In this document: positions 11,639 through 23,328 of the stretch, in pieces | Layout: each line of letters opens with the position of its first letter | Position numbering within the stretch: the first letter of the stretch is position 1 | Assembly (NCBI GenBank): GCA_032622095.1 | Contig: CP136062.1 | Coordinates: 5,766,001 to 5,830,000, forward strand | DNA: 64,000 nucleotides | Direction: 5' to 3' | From: Siphonodentalium dalli | Taxonomy: Eukaryota; Mollusca; Scaphopoda; Gadilida; Siphonodentaliidae | The notes under the pieces: generated by a model | Told to the model about the DNA's origin: nothing | The model's input: only the letters and a program-made list of their open reading frames with translations | Database searches by the model: none | Translations under genes and position numbers: made by a program

Positions 11639-12031
11639 AGTACTCAATCCGATCAGAGGGTCCTATAAAAATATTTGATTCGATTCAAGGAACCCATTAA
11701 ACAAAGCTCAGAGTTATTAGATATTGATTTTTGAAATTTGTTATTTTCTCGAGATGAGTACTAATAATTGCCCTTAACGTCGTAATCTGCTCGAGATGTG
11801 TACACCAAAACACTATTGAAACAGATAAGGATGGATAACTCTAAAATCAAGTGGTAATAATAACGCAGTTTTGACTGTGTTCTGGGCCAGAAAGAATAGA
11901 AATAACGAAACATCAAATATCGATATATGATCACCCTGAGCGTTGATTGGTAGGTTCCTCAGCACAAATAAATTATTTTTACACCCAAAGCCAAATAAAT
12001 AGTAATATAGGGCCCTCTGATCGGATTGAGT
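11639..12031. mobile_element. TIR element inserted in copy 0, possibly TTAA-targeted
   Basis: The ends are the inverted pair 'ctcaatccgatcagaggg' and 'ccctctgatcggattgag'. The site is uninterrupted in copies 1 and 2 ('cacacacttaagcataaacc', ~26,875-26,895 on plus). A diverged relative covers 62,880-63,160 and ends 'gatcggatttagtaccttta'. The left edge abuts TTAA; the right edge looks eroded, so the target duplication is not proven. Confidence 0.55.
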
Positions 12032-12316
12032 ATATGTGTGATTTGTTATTCAAATTTTCATACATTTGGTTACCGGTACATGTACATGTAGCAGTAAGAT
12101 TTATAGTTTACATGAAGATTTGTAGCTTCTTTGAATGTTATGTCAGTCACATGGAATTGTCCCATTACTATTTACATGTACATATACATGTACATGTACA
12201 GTATACTAAATAGAATTAAAAATAACTAATGTACCAAAAGGCTAATTACATATTAGGATATTCATCAGATTGATCAATATTAACAGATCTACTACTAAAT
12301 AGTACTACAGTATGAC

Positions 12317-12500
12317 TGTGAAGACTCATTGTGAATCCAGTGTACCGCTATACATGTACACTTCAAACACTACATATATCGTATTGTGTCACACATGTAC
12401 ATGTTATAGGCCTGTAAAGACTCATCATGAATCCAGTGTACCGCTATACATGTAGATTTCAAACAATAACGGTACACGGTACATGTATCGTATTGCGTCA
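12317..12500 (+). repeat. Two-unit tandem duplication, ~95 bp
   Basis: The unit at 12,317 is repeated at 12,414 with small changes. Both carry 'aatccagtgtaccgctatac' and finish with 'tatcgtattg(t/c)gtca'. Confidence 0.75.
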
Positions 12501-13198
12501 TACCGGTAAATGCACAGATAATGATGGATAATGCAGTGTTTTTTTGCAAATACAGTGTATATATACGGTACCTCACTTCAAACTCTCCCGGGAATTTTTA
12601 TTCATCTGAGTTTTCCTGTGTCCGGTGTCCATTGAAAAACCAATCTGATACTGATATTAAAATAATTATAAAAGGAATAATTTTGAGTTAAATATATAAA
12701 CATGCACGCATAAAACACATATCTCAGTTTACGTAGATTATATTGAGCTAGTGACATTTAAATTTACTCGTATCAATGGATGTACGGTATCAATGTTACA
12801 TGTACATTATTACACCAGGACTGGGTACATGTACATCACACGAGTGGGCAGTACTTTATAAACATGGTCATACGGTATGCTATATGGAGAGTCGTGCAGT
12901 GCATGATAGAAGATTAAAGCTCCTGTGGTTTCACACCAGTGATATGTCCTCAATATACCAGTATATGGCAGGGATGTAGGTGTCAACACTGCAGATTACG
13001 GTATGTCTTCAAAATACTACAAATTGGTCAGCTTATAACTACATAGTTTCATGCTCACAGCTAGTTCAATTTGTGCGATGGAATGGGCTCGTGGCCACCG
13101 GTTCGACCATATGGTTTGGGCCGGTGAATTGGATAAATATTTCAATTAAATCCTCCGTACTATCAAATGCTCGGACTACCGGTACATGTAATCATGTA
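12501..13198. other. No gene seen
   Basis: AT-rich DNA with scattered tacatgta words. The frames at 12,776-13,282 run into the family A element and show no domain. Confidence 0.4.
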
Positions 13199-13573
13199 CC
13201 CCGCTGGACAAAACAAGTGTCCATTGGTACCGCGGTGTATTTGCCGTTCGGCCGCGGTGTCAGAATTTGTAACTGCAGTTGAGCACCGCGGCCGAACGGC
13301 AAGTACACCGTGGCCCAACAGAAAGTACACTGCGGCCGAAAGGCAACTACACCGCAGCCGAACGGCATGTACACCGTGGTTAGATTTCTGGTTTGTATCG
13401 TCTTTTTTCAGTTGAATGAACGTACACCGCGGCAATTACACCATGGCCGAACGGCAAGTACACCGCGGCCCAACTGTAGTTAGCCGGTGGAGCCGCGGTG
13501 TAGTTGCATTTCAGCCACGGTGGCAACGCTAACTGCACCGCGGTTAGGTGGACACTTGTTTTGTCAAGCAGGG
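13199..13573 (-). mobile_element. MITE family A, full length, reverse orientation
   Basis: 375 bp, flanked by TA (13197-13198, 13574-13575). The ends are CCCCGCTGGACAAAACAAGT and the inverse of CCCTGCTTGACAAAACAAGT. The interior has four or more ~22-bp CpG-rich units. All open frames here are translations of the repeat. Confidence 0.85.
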
Positions 13574-13639
13574 TATATATATGTTGTATTGGCTTATCCC
13601 AAAGTGTAGCAGTCTCAATGTTATTGCTACATACAGCTA

Positions 13640-15495
13640 TGCTCTTATTAAGGGACCTGTTTAATGAGGTTATGGGCCGGTACGTACCGCGGTGATACCA
13701 CCAGAATACCATGGTGATACCACCAGAATACCACGTTTATTTTGTACCGCGGTGGAGGCGGTCGATCCGCGGTACTGGGCGGTATTCTTACCTCTGGTCA
13801 CCACGTTATTGGTGCTCGTTACCACAATACACCGCGTCATCCTCCACTGCGAAGTGAAAACATGCATGGAAAAAACTAGGCGGCCTGCAGGAATCCAATT
13901 CATGATCTCGGGAAGTTAAAAAAAACATTATTGTAAGGATGGTACCGCCCTCGTTCTCTCTCGGGCTACATGTATGTCTATGCAATATAGCGTCACGCGG
14001 TTGGATACGTGATGTATAACTTCTATATCTCATGCCAAAAACCAAAAAATAGGTTTGTTTCGGGTATTTCGGTTTCTGCATGGCAACCCTAAACTTTTTT
14101 CCCGACTACATATATTTTCCCCGTACCCAAATAAAAACATAAAAGTGAAAAACAAATAAAGCGACGTTTCGTATAAACAAGGTGAAGTCCCATGCGACTT
14201 GCAGTGATATAATTTACCATCGGCAGTTCAGGGTAAAATTTTCTTTCACATATTCTTATCTAATCACAATTCGGATGAAATGCATGCGTGTTTGGCATTG
14301 GAAAGGGGAAACGTACATGTATGCCTCTATATAATAAGTAAGGTTAGCGCAAGATAAAATTTTACGTACCAATCTGATAATCTGAGTAACGACAATAACA
14401 CTGACAGTGACTAACTAAATTGAAAGTTTTGTTGAAAAAAACATACTGAATTCCAAGATGATTTAAATTGTTTTGTATGCTCGTTCGTTTCTTTGATACA
14501 CCCAGTCATTTGGTAAGACAATCAGCTGCACATTTTGGTATTTGGCTCACACTATTGTGTATTAGCAATACAGTTCACTGAGACTGTCGATGGCGCTACC
14601 GTTTTACGTGGTGCATTTACTGCATTTCACCGCGGTACTAGCATTCGTTACCGTTGGTAATGCGGTGGTACGCGAACGGTCCGGTGGTACCTCAGTACCA
14701 CACGGTAGAGCAAACGCGAATCGGCGGTATCACGCGTTATTACACTGCGGAATTAATGCATGTACGCCGCTGAACTAACGCATGTACACCTCGTTAAAGC
14801 AGGTCGCTTACTGTGAGCAGTGCTGTATATATACATGTAGATGGAATTTACATTTGACACCACATTTAGAATTGCTATAACTATGTTTATAAAAAAAATT
14901 CGGGTGTCTAAAATTTGGCGCAGGGCCAGATATTTTCTGACGCCCAGAAACAAACTGTCGACAGACTTAGTTTGTTCTGCATGACGAAAATAGTGCACGT
15001 CACGGGATGTTTGTTTCGCCACTACATGGGTATACAACAATCCAAAGTTGAAAAAATTGTACTTGAATCAGATTACTGTTGTATACATGTACATATGCAT
15101 GTATGTTAGCAATATTAAGTGCAGAAACTTCGGGTGCTCGGAGAGAAATGGCGGCTGGACACATCCCAAAAAATTCTTGCTATTGCGAAAATAAAGGGGG
15201 CATGCACTGAGGGCGCTGGATGGTAGATCCGCCCTTGCACCGCAAGTACATGTACATGACAATTTTTTGTTTATTAAAACCACTTTTAGAAATTGAATTT
15301 TTTTTTTAAATTCACGGATAGCGCACATCCTTAATTATGTGTATTTGACTCATCTAACATGTACATGTAGCTAACTACGGAAAATGATTATTGATTAATT
15401 AATTATTGGCTTTATTAGCATTCATTGATTATACTGTATGATTAATCGTGGCAACCCTAGACAGATGCTTGAACACAACTAATAACGTCAATTCT
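13640..15495. other. No gene seen; two GC-richer ACCGCGG-rich patches
   Basis: 13,680-13,850 and 14,585-14,790 are rich in 'accgcggt' and 'ggtgataccacc' words reminiscent of family B, but lack its TIRs. They may be decayed relatives. The remainder is AT-rich without a supported gene. Confidence 0.4.
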
Positions 15496-15499
15496 ATTT

Positions 15500-16846
15500 G
15501 TGCCAAAGAATTTAGTCATGCAAAGAGTAAAATCCAAGATGGCTGCTGGCAGAGATGTTTTTTGGCCGAACGACCGCAAACTTACTCGTTCCCATCTGCA
15601 TGTCAATATTAACATCCATGACAAATTTCATGATGATCAGACTAACAGTACGACCTGCAGCCCATGCTAAAATATTGAATTTTTAAATCCAAGATGGCCG
15701 CTGTCCGCCATGTTTTTTTCCGAATGACCCCAAAATGCCCGATCCCATCTACATGTGAATGTCAACAGGGGAACAGCCATTACAAATTTCATAATGATCC
15801 GACCAAAGGTAGAACCTGCGGTACCGGTATGTACACATCTAGCCCGTGCCAAAGGATTTACCGGTATTCAAACAAAGAGTAAAATCTAAGATGACTGCTG
15901 ATGGCCATGTTTTTTGGCTGAACGACCCCAAAATGACTCGTTCCCATCTACATGTCAAAATTAACATCCATGGCAAATTTAATGATGATCAACAAAGATA
16001 CAACCTGTAGCCCATGCTAATGGATTGATTTTTGAAATCTAAGATGGCCGCTGGTGCCTGGTGGCCATGTTTTTTGGCCGAACGACCCCAAAATGACTCG
16101 TTCCCATCTACGTCATGTCAATAGCCATGCCAAATCTCATAATGATCTGACCAAAGATACGACCTGTAGCCTGTGCCAAAGACTTGTTCCCATTTACATG
16201 TCAATATTAACATCCATGACAAATTTTATGATGATCAGATGAATAGTACGACCTGTACTAGTAGTCAGCACCAATGGATTTAATTTTGAAATCCAAGATG
16301 GCCGCCAGTGGCCATGTTTTTTGGCCGAATGACCGAAAATGACCCGTTCCCATCTACATGTACAATTTGTACATGTCAATAGCCATGACAAATCTCATAC
16401 TTGTAATGATCTGACTAAAGGTATTATGACCTGTAGCCTACTAGTATGCCAATGGATTTAGTCATGCAAAGAGTAAAATTCAAGATGTCTGGTGATGGCC
16501 ATAAGCCGAAAAGGACTTGTTCCTAGCCACATGTCAATATGAACATCGACAAACTTCATAATGATCCGGCAGACGAACAGTACGAGCTGCAGACCGCACC
16601 AATAAATTTAATTTTTAAATTCAAGATGGCCACCAGCGGCCATGTTTTTCGGGAGATTGACACCAAAATGACTCGTTCCCATCTGCAGGTCATTGTTAAC
16701 ATCCACGACAAATTTCATGAAGATCCGACCAAAGCTACGATCTGTAGCCTGCGCCAAAGGACTTAGTCATGCAAAGGGTAAAATTAAAAATGGCTACTGA
16801 CGGCCATGTTTTTTGGTCGAACAACCCTAAAATGACTCGTTCCCAC
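15500..16846 (-). repeat. Truncated pearl-like ~160-bp tandem array
   Basis: Roughly eight units of the same family as at 7,444, each with 'atgactcgttcccatctaca' and 'caagatggccgc' words. Both GCTCAACTT termini are missing, and the array breaks off at 'cgttcccacagggatgg'. Units are more diverged than in copies 1 and 2. Confidence 0.75.
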
Positions 16847-18045
16847 AGGGATGGATCCAGAGATTTTTTGGGGACACCTGTTTTGGGTTGGGCCAGTTTT
16901 TGTCGGATACGATTTAATCGGACCGATCCAACTGAATTTGATTTCATCAGGAAAATCCGGCTCACGACGATGGCAACGTGGGTGTTTTGCTTGTCACATG
17001 ACCAAAACATCATTCATAATATCGGAATAGTTAGCAGCGACCGCTATTCTAAAATTGTATCAAGAATTCTGATCAATCGACAAGAAACAACGGCTGGTAG
17101 ACCTATGTGCAGAAAATAGGTGCCCGTATATAATAATCGCAACAAGAGGGAGGCAGCTGTGGAAAGGTAGATTACGCCAATTTACGGCTATTGGCACTAT
17201 TAACTGTATTGCCCGTGACCTCAATATATTATTATTAATATATTTATTTAGTTTATTATTACTAAATATTAGTCTTTAGAAATTCATATGAATATAAATC
17301 ACCAGGACTACCGGTAGATATAGTAAATGTCTAGATAGGCTGACCACGTACACCAGTTGACTATTTACTACAGTGACATGCATAGCATGCATATGACCAG
17401 AGTGAAAATCGGACTCGTGCGCCCTGAACCCCAGATTTTATCGGGCCCGATTTATCCGGCAGCCGGATTTACCGGGCACAATCGGGGCCGTGTGCGCCGA
17501 CACTTAATTTTTAACACACAGTTGCTTCGGTCAATTTAGAGCTTTTAGAAGTTTAATATTAGTATCGCAATTCGCAATGCTATTTGTGCATAGATAATTT
17601 TGTTTTTATTATTATTGTCACCTAGTCGGCACAGTATGGGATTAGATACAACGGCGCCCAATGGCATACCGATCTATTTCATCTGATTTTGCTAGAATCC
17701 ATACCTTTTCACAAGAATACAGGGTAAATTGTGAGAATATTTGCGAGAATCTAGATTTGGATTCTCGCCGAAATATAAGCACTGCGGTTTATGTTTTCAA
17801 AATGAGAGATAATTCTAAGATGCCCTTTATTTCTTACGAAATAACGGCCTTGTCTAAAGAGTTACACCATAAAGACAAAAACTTTGCAAACTTATTGGAC
17901 ACTCAAAACTGCGATGACACATTGCTCATTTTATACGTCATACTGTATGTGCATAGAAATGGGAGCTCTTAGAAGGGGTCCGACTAGTCAAGTAGTAGTC
18001 GATTACCCTACAGGTCTCTGAATTTGCAGTTATTTTGTGTCGTTA
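16847..18045. other. No gene recognised; one 103-codon frame of unknown nature
   Basis: The plus-strand frame 17,661-17,972 has a mixed, protein-like composition (charged and hydrophobic residues, no repeat words) and lies outside the recognised repeats. I recognise no domain, see no splice context, and do not call it a gene. 17,400-17,505 is a GC-rich patch with partial dyad symmetry. Confidence 0.3.
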
Positions 18046-18552
18046 GTGAACATTCAGACGACCATGATACAATCGTAAGTGGAGGCATCGGGACCTGACG
18101 AAATTACGGATAGTTTATTGATAGATACCGGTAGACTGAGGGGTCTTCATACATGATTTTTTACGTACACATGTAACAGAACGAGAAAGAGAAATGCGGG
18201 AGTCGCACCGAAAGTTGGCAGCACCCAGAATCCCAAGCCAGTCACAAATCCAAGCGGCTTCGACATTGCTTAACTTCGGTGATCACACAAAGCGTCTAAC
18301 GACCATGACCAAGAAATCTAGACCTCTCGAGCAGAGAAGTCATCGGCCTTCTACATTTACAATGCGACAGCTACATGTATACACACAACTGCGATTACAT
18401 TGAAAGTGGAAGTATCCAAGGATAAGCCACGATTTTGAATCTATAATCAAACAGTGCTTGATATTATTGACATTATTTTTGTTCTTGCGATTATGACGTC
18501 AGCTACTTCCTACGATGGAAATTCTTCCACTTACGAATGAATCATGGTCACC
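18046..18552 (+). mobile_element. MITE family C, element 1 of a head-to-tail triple
   Basis: Preceded by TTA (18043-18045) and beginning GTGAACATTCAGACGACCAT. Its right end near 18,520-18,555 ('ttccacttacgaatgaatca') has lost part of the TIR. The TTA at 18553-18555 also serves as the left flank of the next element. Confidence 0.7.
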
Positions 18553-18555
18553 TTA

Positions 18556-19267
18556 GTGTACCCTGCTGGACAAAACAAGTGTCCATTGGCACCTCTGTGA
18601 ATTTGCCGTTTGGCCGCGTTGTCAGAGTTTGTAACAGCGGTTGAGCACCGCGGGCCGAACAGCAAGTACACTCAGACACTGCGGCCAAACAGCAAGTTCA
18701 CTGCGGCTGAAAGGCAACTACTCTCGCAGTCGAATGGCATGTACACCATGGTTAGATTTCTGGTTTGTATTGTCTTTTTTCAGTTTGATGAAAGTACACC
18801 GTCGCAACTACACCATGCTGAATGGCAGTTATACCGCGGCCTAACTGTAGTTAGCCAGTGAAGCTGCGGTGTAGTTGCATTTCGGCCGCGGTGGCAACAC
18901 TAACCGCACTGCAGTTAAGTGGACACTTGTTTTGTCCAGCAGGGTACGTTCAGACAACCATGATTCAATTGTAAGTGGAGGAATCGAGCCTGACGTGGAT
19001 GCCGGTTGTTTGTTCAGAGGATTGCAAGGTCGCGTACATTATGATATCATAGATTGTTCCTAAAGCATGCGATTGACTATCCTACGGTCATTTCCAGCTA
19101 CAATTTTTACGTATACAAGACTGCGATTACTCCGCAAGTGGAGATAACCAAGAATACGCCACAATTTCGCATCTAAAATCAAACAGAGCTTGATATTATT
19201 TTATGACCTACGATTTTGACGTGGGCATGCGCAGTCCAGTTACTTCTTACGACGGAAATATGTCCAC
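18556..19267 (+). mobile_element. MITE family C, element 2, split by a family A MITE
   Basis: The left TIR 'gtgtacgttcagacaacc' is interrupted after 'gtgta' by the family A element at 18,561-18,944 and resumes at 18,945. The right side ends 'atatgtccacttagtg', abutting element 3. Confidence 0.7.
18561..18944 (-). mobile_element. MITE family A inside family C element 2
   Basis: Canonical CCCTGCTGGACAAAACAAGT ends, TA duplicated at 18559-18560 and 18945-18946. Joining the flanks restores the family C TIR 'gtgtacgttcagac', which proves the order of insertion. Confidence 0.88.
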
Positions 19268-19270
19268 TTA

Positions 19271-19673
19271 GTGTACCTTCAGACGACCACGATACAATCG
19301 TAAGTGGAGGAATCGGGCCCGACGAGATCGTGGATAGTTTGTTCAGACGATTGCGATGTCACATGCATTATGATATCGTAGGTTGTTCTAAAGCATGTGA
19401 TTGACTAACCTACGGTCATCTTTACGTACACACGACTGCGATTACGTCGCAAGTGGAGCTGGAGGTAACCAAGGATACGCAAAGATTTCGTATCTAAAAT
19501 CAAACAGCGCTTGATATTAATTTATGACCTACGATTTTTACGTGGGCATGCGCAGTCCATATTCCGGTTACATCCTACGATGGAAATCTTTCCACTTACG
19601 ATTGTATCATGCCTTCGTGGTTGTCTGAAGGTACACAAGTTTACGATTGTATCGTGGTCGTCTGAATGTACAC
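19271..19673 (+). mobile_element. MITE family C, element 3
   Basis: TTA flanks (19268-19270 and 19674-19676). The left end is GTGTACCTTCAGACGACCAC; the right end is its near inverse 'cgtggtcgtctgaatgtacac'. The interior includes 'gacctacgatttttacgtgg' also seen in element 2. Confidence 0.78.
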
Positions 19674-21784
19674 TTAATGTTCACTTAGTGCAATGATTCA
19701 TTGATTGTAACAGTTGTTGGTATCTTATCAATGGTTGCTGATTGAATATCAGCAAAGAAAGATCACCATATAGAACTGTGAACAGAATGACAATACGGGT
19801 CAATACCACATGCCATGGTCATGTCAGATGCGTTGATGGTGCATCGGATTTTCCAACATAATCCAAGTGTTTCTGTTGTTTACATTTGCAAAATTGTCAT
19901 CACGTTAAAAGTATCTATGCTTAGATTTTTAATAATGGAGTTTACAAACATGCGCACATATCCCCATACGAAAGTACCCCCACATACCAAGTTTCGTCGA
20001 AATGCTGTGATATTCGGGCCTTTGACCTTGAAATTACCCGATTTCAAGGTCAATGTCGCACGAGCAAATTAATAGGTCCATGTCACTCCCCGGCCGAAAA
20101 TACCCCCACATACAAAGTTTCATCGAAATCGGCTCTGCCGTTTTCGTGTCCATCGATTACAGACAGACAGACAGACAGACAGATCTTCCAAAATATACAA
20201 TAACAGTAACAAAAAACTATAAGGCCTAAACAAAAATACATTTGTTTCCGCTAACAAGCTGAAAAAAATTAGGATAGGTAGGTAGGCTTAACTTTTTTTT
20301 TTTTTTAACTTTTTTTTTTCAGTATCTTTAAAACTACATGTAACTGTATAATACTGGTCAATTACCTAAACTATGCACTTCTTAGCCTCAATCAGGTTAA
20401 CCCAAATGACAGAGGAACTAGAAACTCCAATTCAATCTTTCAGATGCTTCAATATTTACATATATTCTAGTCTATATACTAATATAGTCTTTGATAATCC
20501 TAACATTTCCCATATGGTCTGGCGACAACTGGAGTCAGTCCACCACCACTGCACTGTCAGATATTGGAGTGACCGTCTTGTACCGATCTCTTAATGATGG
20601 CTTCACAACCCCACCTTCTCCGCATTCAGTGAAGGATCTAGGTATTTTTTGGCAGGCCTTAATGTTCCCCACAACTCACAGCGTTTACCGATGTCCCCAA
20701 ATTATAGAAATGTCCCCAAATTAGAAGGCACATTCATTTGACAAAATGTCACCGCAAAATCACCCTTTTTGTGACCTGTTTGTTTGCGTATATGGCTTCA
20801 TTTAACCACAACAAATCAACTTTCTAACTTTTTTCAGGTTCACATATACATGTAGTTAGATTAAATTAAATTATAATTGGAAATACCCATGATCAGTGTG
20901 TTGGTGGACTGCTTGGTGAACTTTCAAGCACCATACATATATAAAATGGGTTTGTTGATGTCAAATGATCCAATATTCCCAAATAGTAAATTAATTGTGA
21001 CCTACCGGTACAAAACTTGAATATATAAGGGTAACATAATTTGCTGAAGGCTGATATAAGCCCATGTTGCCAGGAAATGATGTGGGGGCCATTGGTTAAT
21101 TTCTTTCACCTTTCATATGCTTCAGAAACAACCAGACAGCCCCCATTTTGGACTTACTGTAAAAAAGCCCCCGTACCCCTAATAGTCACAATGGAGTACC
21201 CCCTCCTCGCAAACCCACCATCTCGGTCCCCCAATATGTCCCCAAATTAGCCTAATCTAAAAGCCTGTTTTTGGGGACACCTGTTTTTGGGCAATGATAT
21301 TCCAAAGGCATAACCTGAAGGCGGAATGTTTGGGAGGGGTGACCCCCTGCTGATGGTGGGATTCTCCCCCTGGAAATTTTTTGAAAATCCATTGCATTTA
21401 GAGCTAATCTAGGGCATTTTGAGTCAGAATTTTGAATTTTACTGAGAGGTCAATTTGATCAAGTTTTCAAGCATAACTTTGGAAACTTTTTTATATGTAT
21501 GGATTAGAAATGCTTATAAGTTATTATCATAACGAACCAAAGACGCTTTGGGTCGTATATAGGCTATATCTGATTTTGTGACGTCACCAATTTTTAAGTA
21601 ATAACGAACCCCCTTCGTGAAGACGTGATGTAGGTCTATTGTGGGGTGAACAGTTTAACAGATACCTACCATTAGTATCGACTACAACAATTACCGGGTA
21701 TATCGCTGAACAGTGTACCCATGTCCAAGTGTGTCAAATCTTTATTATCTTTATTAACGAACCAAAGACTCTTTGGGTCATATA
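19674..21784. other. No gene seen; fragments of dispersed repeats
   Basis: 19,870-19,975 is a reverse-complement fragment of family F (compare 41,620-41,690). 20,220-20,310 carries a 'tttgtttccgctaac...attaggataggtag' dispersed repeat. 21,533-21,600 has a ~65-bp block ('gggtcgtatataggctatat') recurring at 40,730. No supported coding sequence. Confidence 0.5.
20158..20183 (+). repeat. (CAGA)n microsatellite
   Basis: Six tandem CAGA/ACAG units following 'tccatcgatt', at the edge of a dispersed repeat. Confidence 0.95.
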
Positions 21785-22390
21785 TACAATGTAGGCTATA
21801 TCTGATTTTGTCACGTTACCAATTATTAACTAATACGACATTGTAATTTAGATTTTTTGGGATCACGATTGTCGCACATACGGTACATGTAGGATCGGTG
21901 GGCCTAAAGCATTATTGTCGTAATTGAAAAAGAAATTGTTGCTGTGTCTTTCGATTACCGGTACTGGTAATTAATGTAAACGAGAATAGTGAATATGAAT
22001 TACAATTTACATGTAAGTTCATTGCTAGCGGTAATACCTTTTATTGAGAAAATATGACAAAATAAATAACGACAATAGTGTGATGAATGTTGAGGCAGGG
22101 ATAAAATTAACTGGTTACAGGTATTGCATCGCAATTTGCTACCCAAATGTGGATAAAAGCTATCCATTTTGGTATGAATTTTATATGATTTTAGAACAAT
22201 GCTACCCCGCTCGACAAAACAAGTGTCCATTGGCACCGCGGTGTATTTGCCGTTCGTCAGCGTTTGTAACTGCGGTTGAGCACCGCGGCCGAACGGCAAG
22301 TACACTGCGGCCGAAGGCAAGTACAATTTTGGCCGAACGACAAGTACACCATGGCCGAAAGGCAACTACAACGCGGCCGAATGGCATGTA

Positions 22391-22747
22391 CCGCTATTCT
22401 CAAAGTAATTGACCAGAAAAACGGGGTGATACCCCGGTCATGACCGCGGTGATACCGGTAATAAACGGTAGCGGTATCGAGATGGTCACGGCGGTGGAGT
22501 TACGGTATTGGGCGATAATGATACCGCAGTCTTTTAGCGGGCACCGCATTAATTTTGTTGAATACCGCGGTCTTTTAGCGGGCAGGGCACCGCATTAATT
22601 TTTTTGAATACCGCGGTGATTTTCATGGAACTCTTTGAGGGGAGGTATTTACTCCCACATACTTGTTCGCATTAACAAGCGGTATCAGTACCGCGGTATT
22701 GGATGTGACACCACGTTATTGGTGGTCAATTACTTTAAGTATAGCGG
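22391..22747 (+). mobile_element. MITE family B (copy 1 only)
   Basis: TIRs CCGCTATTCTCAAAGTAATT and the inverse of CCGCTATACTTAAAGTAATT, with TA duplicated (22389-22390, 22748-22749). Copy 2 has the empty site at 44,229 ('ggcatgtacaccgtgg'). It carries an internal tandem duplication of ~47 bp built on 'taccgcggtcttttagcggg'. Confidence 0.9.
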
Positions 22748-22816
22748 TATACCGTGGTTAGATTTCTGGTTTGTATCCTCTTTTTTCAGTTTAATGAACG
22801 TACACCGCGGCAACTA

Positions 22817-23191
22817 CCCTGCTTGACAAAACAAGTGTCCACCTAACCGCGGTGCAGTTAGCGTTGCCACCGTGGCTGAAATGCAACTACACCACGGCTC
22901 CACCGGCTAACTACAGTTGGGTCGCGGTGTACTTGCCGTTCGGCCATGGTGTAATTGCCGCGGTGTACGTTCATTAAACTGAAAAAAGACGATACAAACC
23001 AGAAATCTAACCACGGTGTACATGCCGTTCGGCTGCAGTGTAGTTGCCTTTCGGCCGCAGTGTACTTGTTGTTGGGCCACGGTGTACTTGCCGTTCGGCC
23101 GCGGTGCTCAACTGCAGTTACAAACTCTGATACCGCGGCCGAACGGCAAATACACCGCGGTGCCACTGGACACTTGTTTTGTCCAGCGGGG
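22817..23191 (+). mobile_element. Inner MITE family A (self-insertion)
   Basis: A 375-bp full-length element inserted at the TA of 'gcaactacacc' inside the outer family A, in opposite orientation. TA duplicated at 22815-22816 and 23192-23193. Confidence 0.9.
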
Positions 23192-23328
23192 TACACCATG
23201 GCCGAATGGCAAGTACACTGCGGCCCAACTGTAATTAGCCGGTGGAGCCGCAGTGTTGTTGCATTTCGGCCGCGGTGGCAACACTAACCGCACCGTGGTT
23301 AAGTGGACACTTGTTTTGTCCAGCAGGG

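Larger units (their letters stand above)
4403..12226 (-). repeat. Large locus copy 0 (inverted, diverged)
   Basis: Read in reverse complement, this stretch follows 25,756-36,976 and the matching part of 42,476-60,549 in order. The outer junction is the word 'taatatgaacataagc' at 4403, equal to the reverse complement of the ends at 36,976 and 60,549. It lacks the counterpart of ~27.8-30.9 kb and of ~25.9-26.8 kb. It carries its own insertions: a hAT-like element at 9,806, a family A MITE at 11,181 and a TIR element near 11,639. It is visibly more diverged from copies 1 and 2 than they are from each other. Confidence 0.85.
22205..23328 (-). mobile_element. Outer MITE family A, host to a MITE B and a second MITE A
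   Basis: TA flanks at 22203-22204 and 23329-23330. Left end CCCCGCTCGACAAAACAAGT, right end the inverse of CCCTGCTGGACAAAACAAGT. Removing the inserts at 22,391-22,747 and 22,817-23,191 leaves an ordinary ~390-bp family A element. The counterpart in copy 2 is 44,037-44,790, which has the inner A but not the B. Confidence 0.88.

Noticed and set aside
22858-23293. Overlapping 60-122 codon frames rich in Cys/Arg (CICRSAAV, MPFGHGV types), on both strands here and in every other family A element
   Set aside because: They are translations of the CpG-rich internal repeat and recur at every copy in all frames. The reading frame is not preserved across copies.
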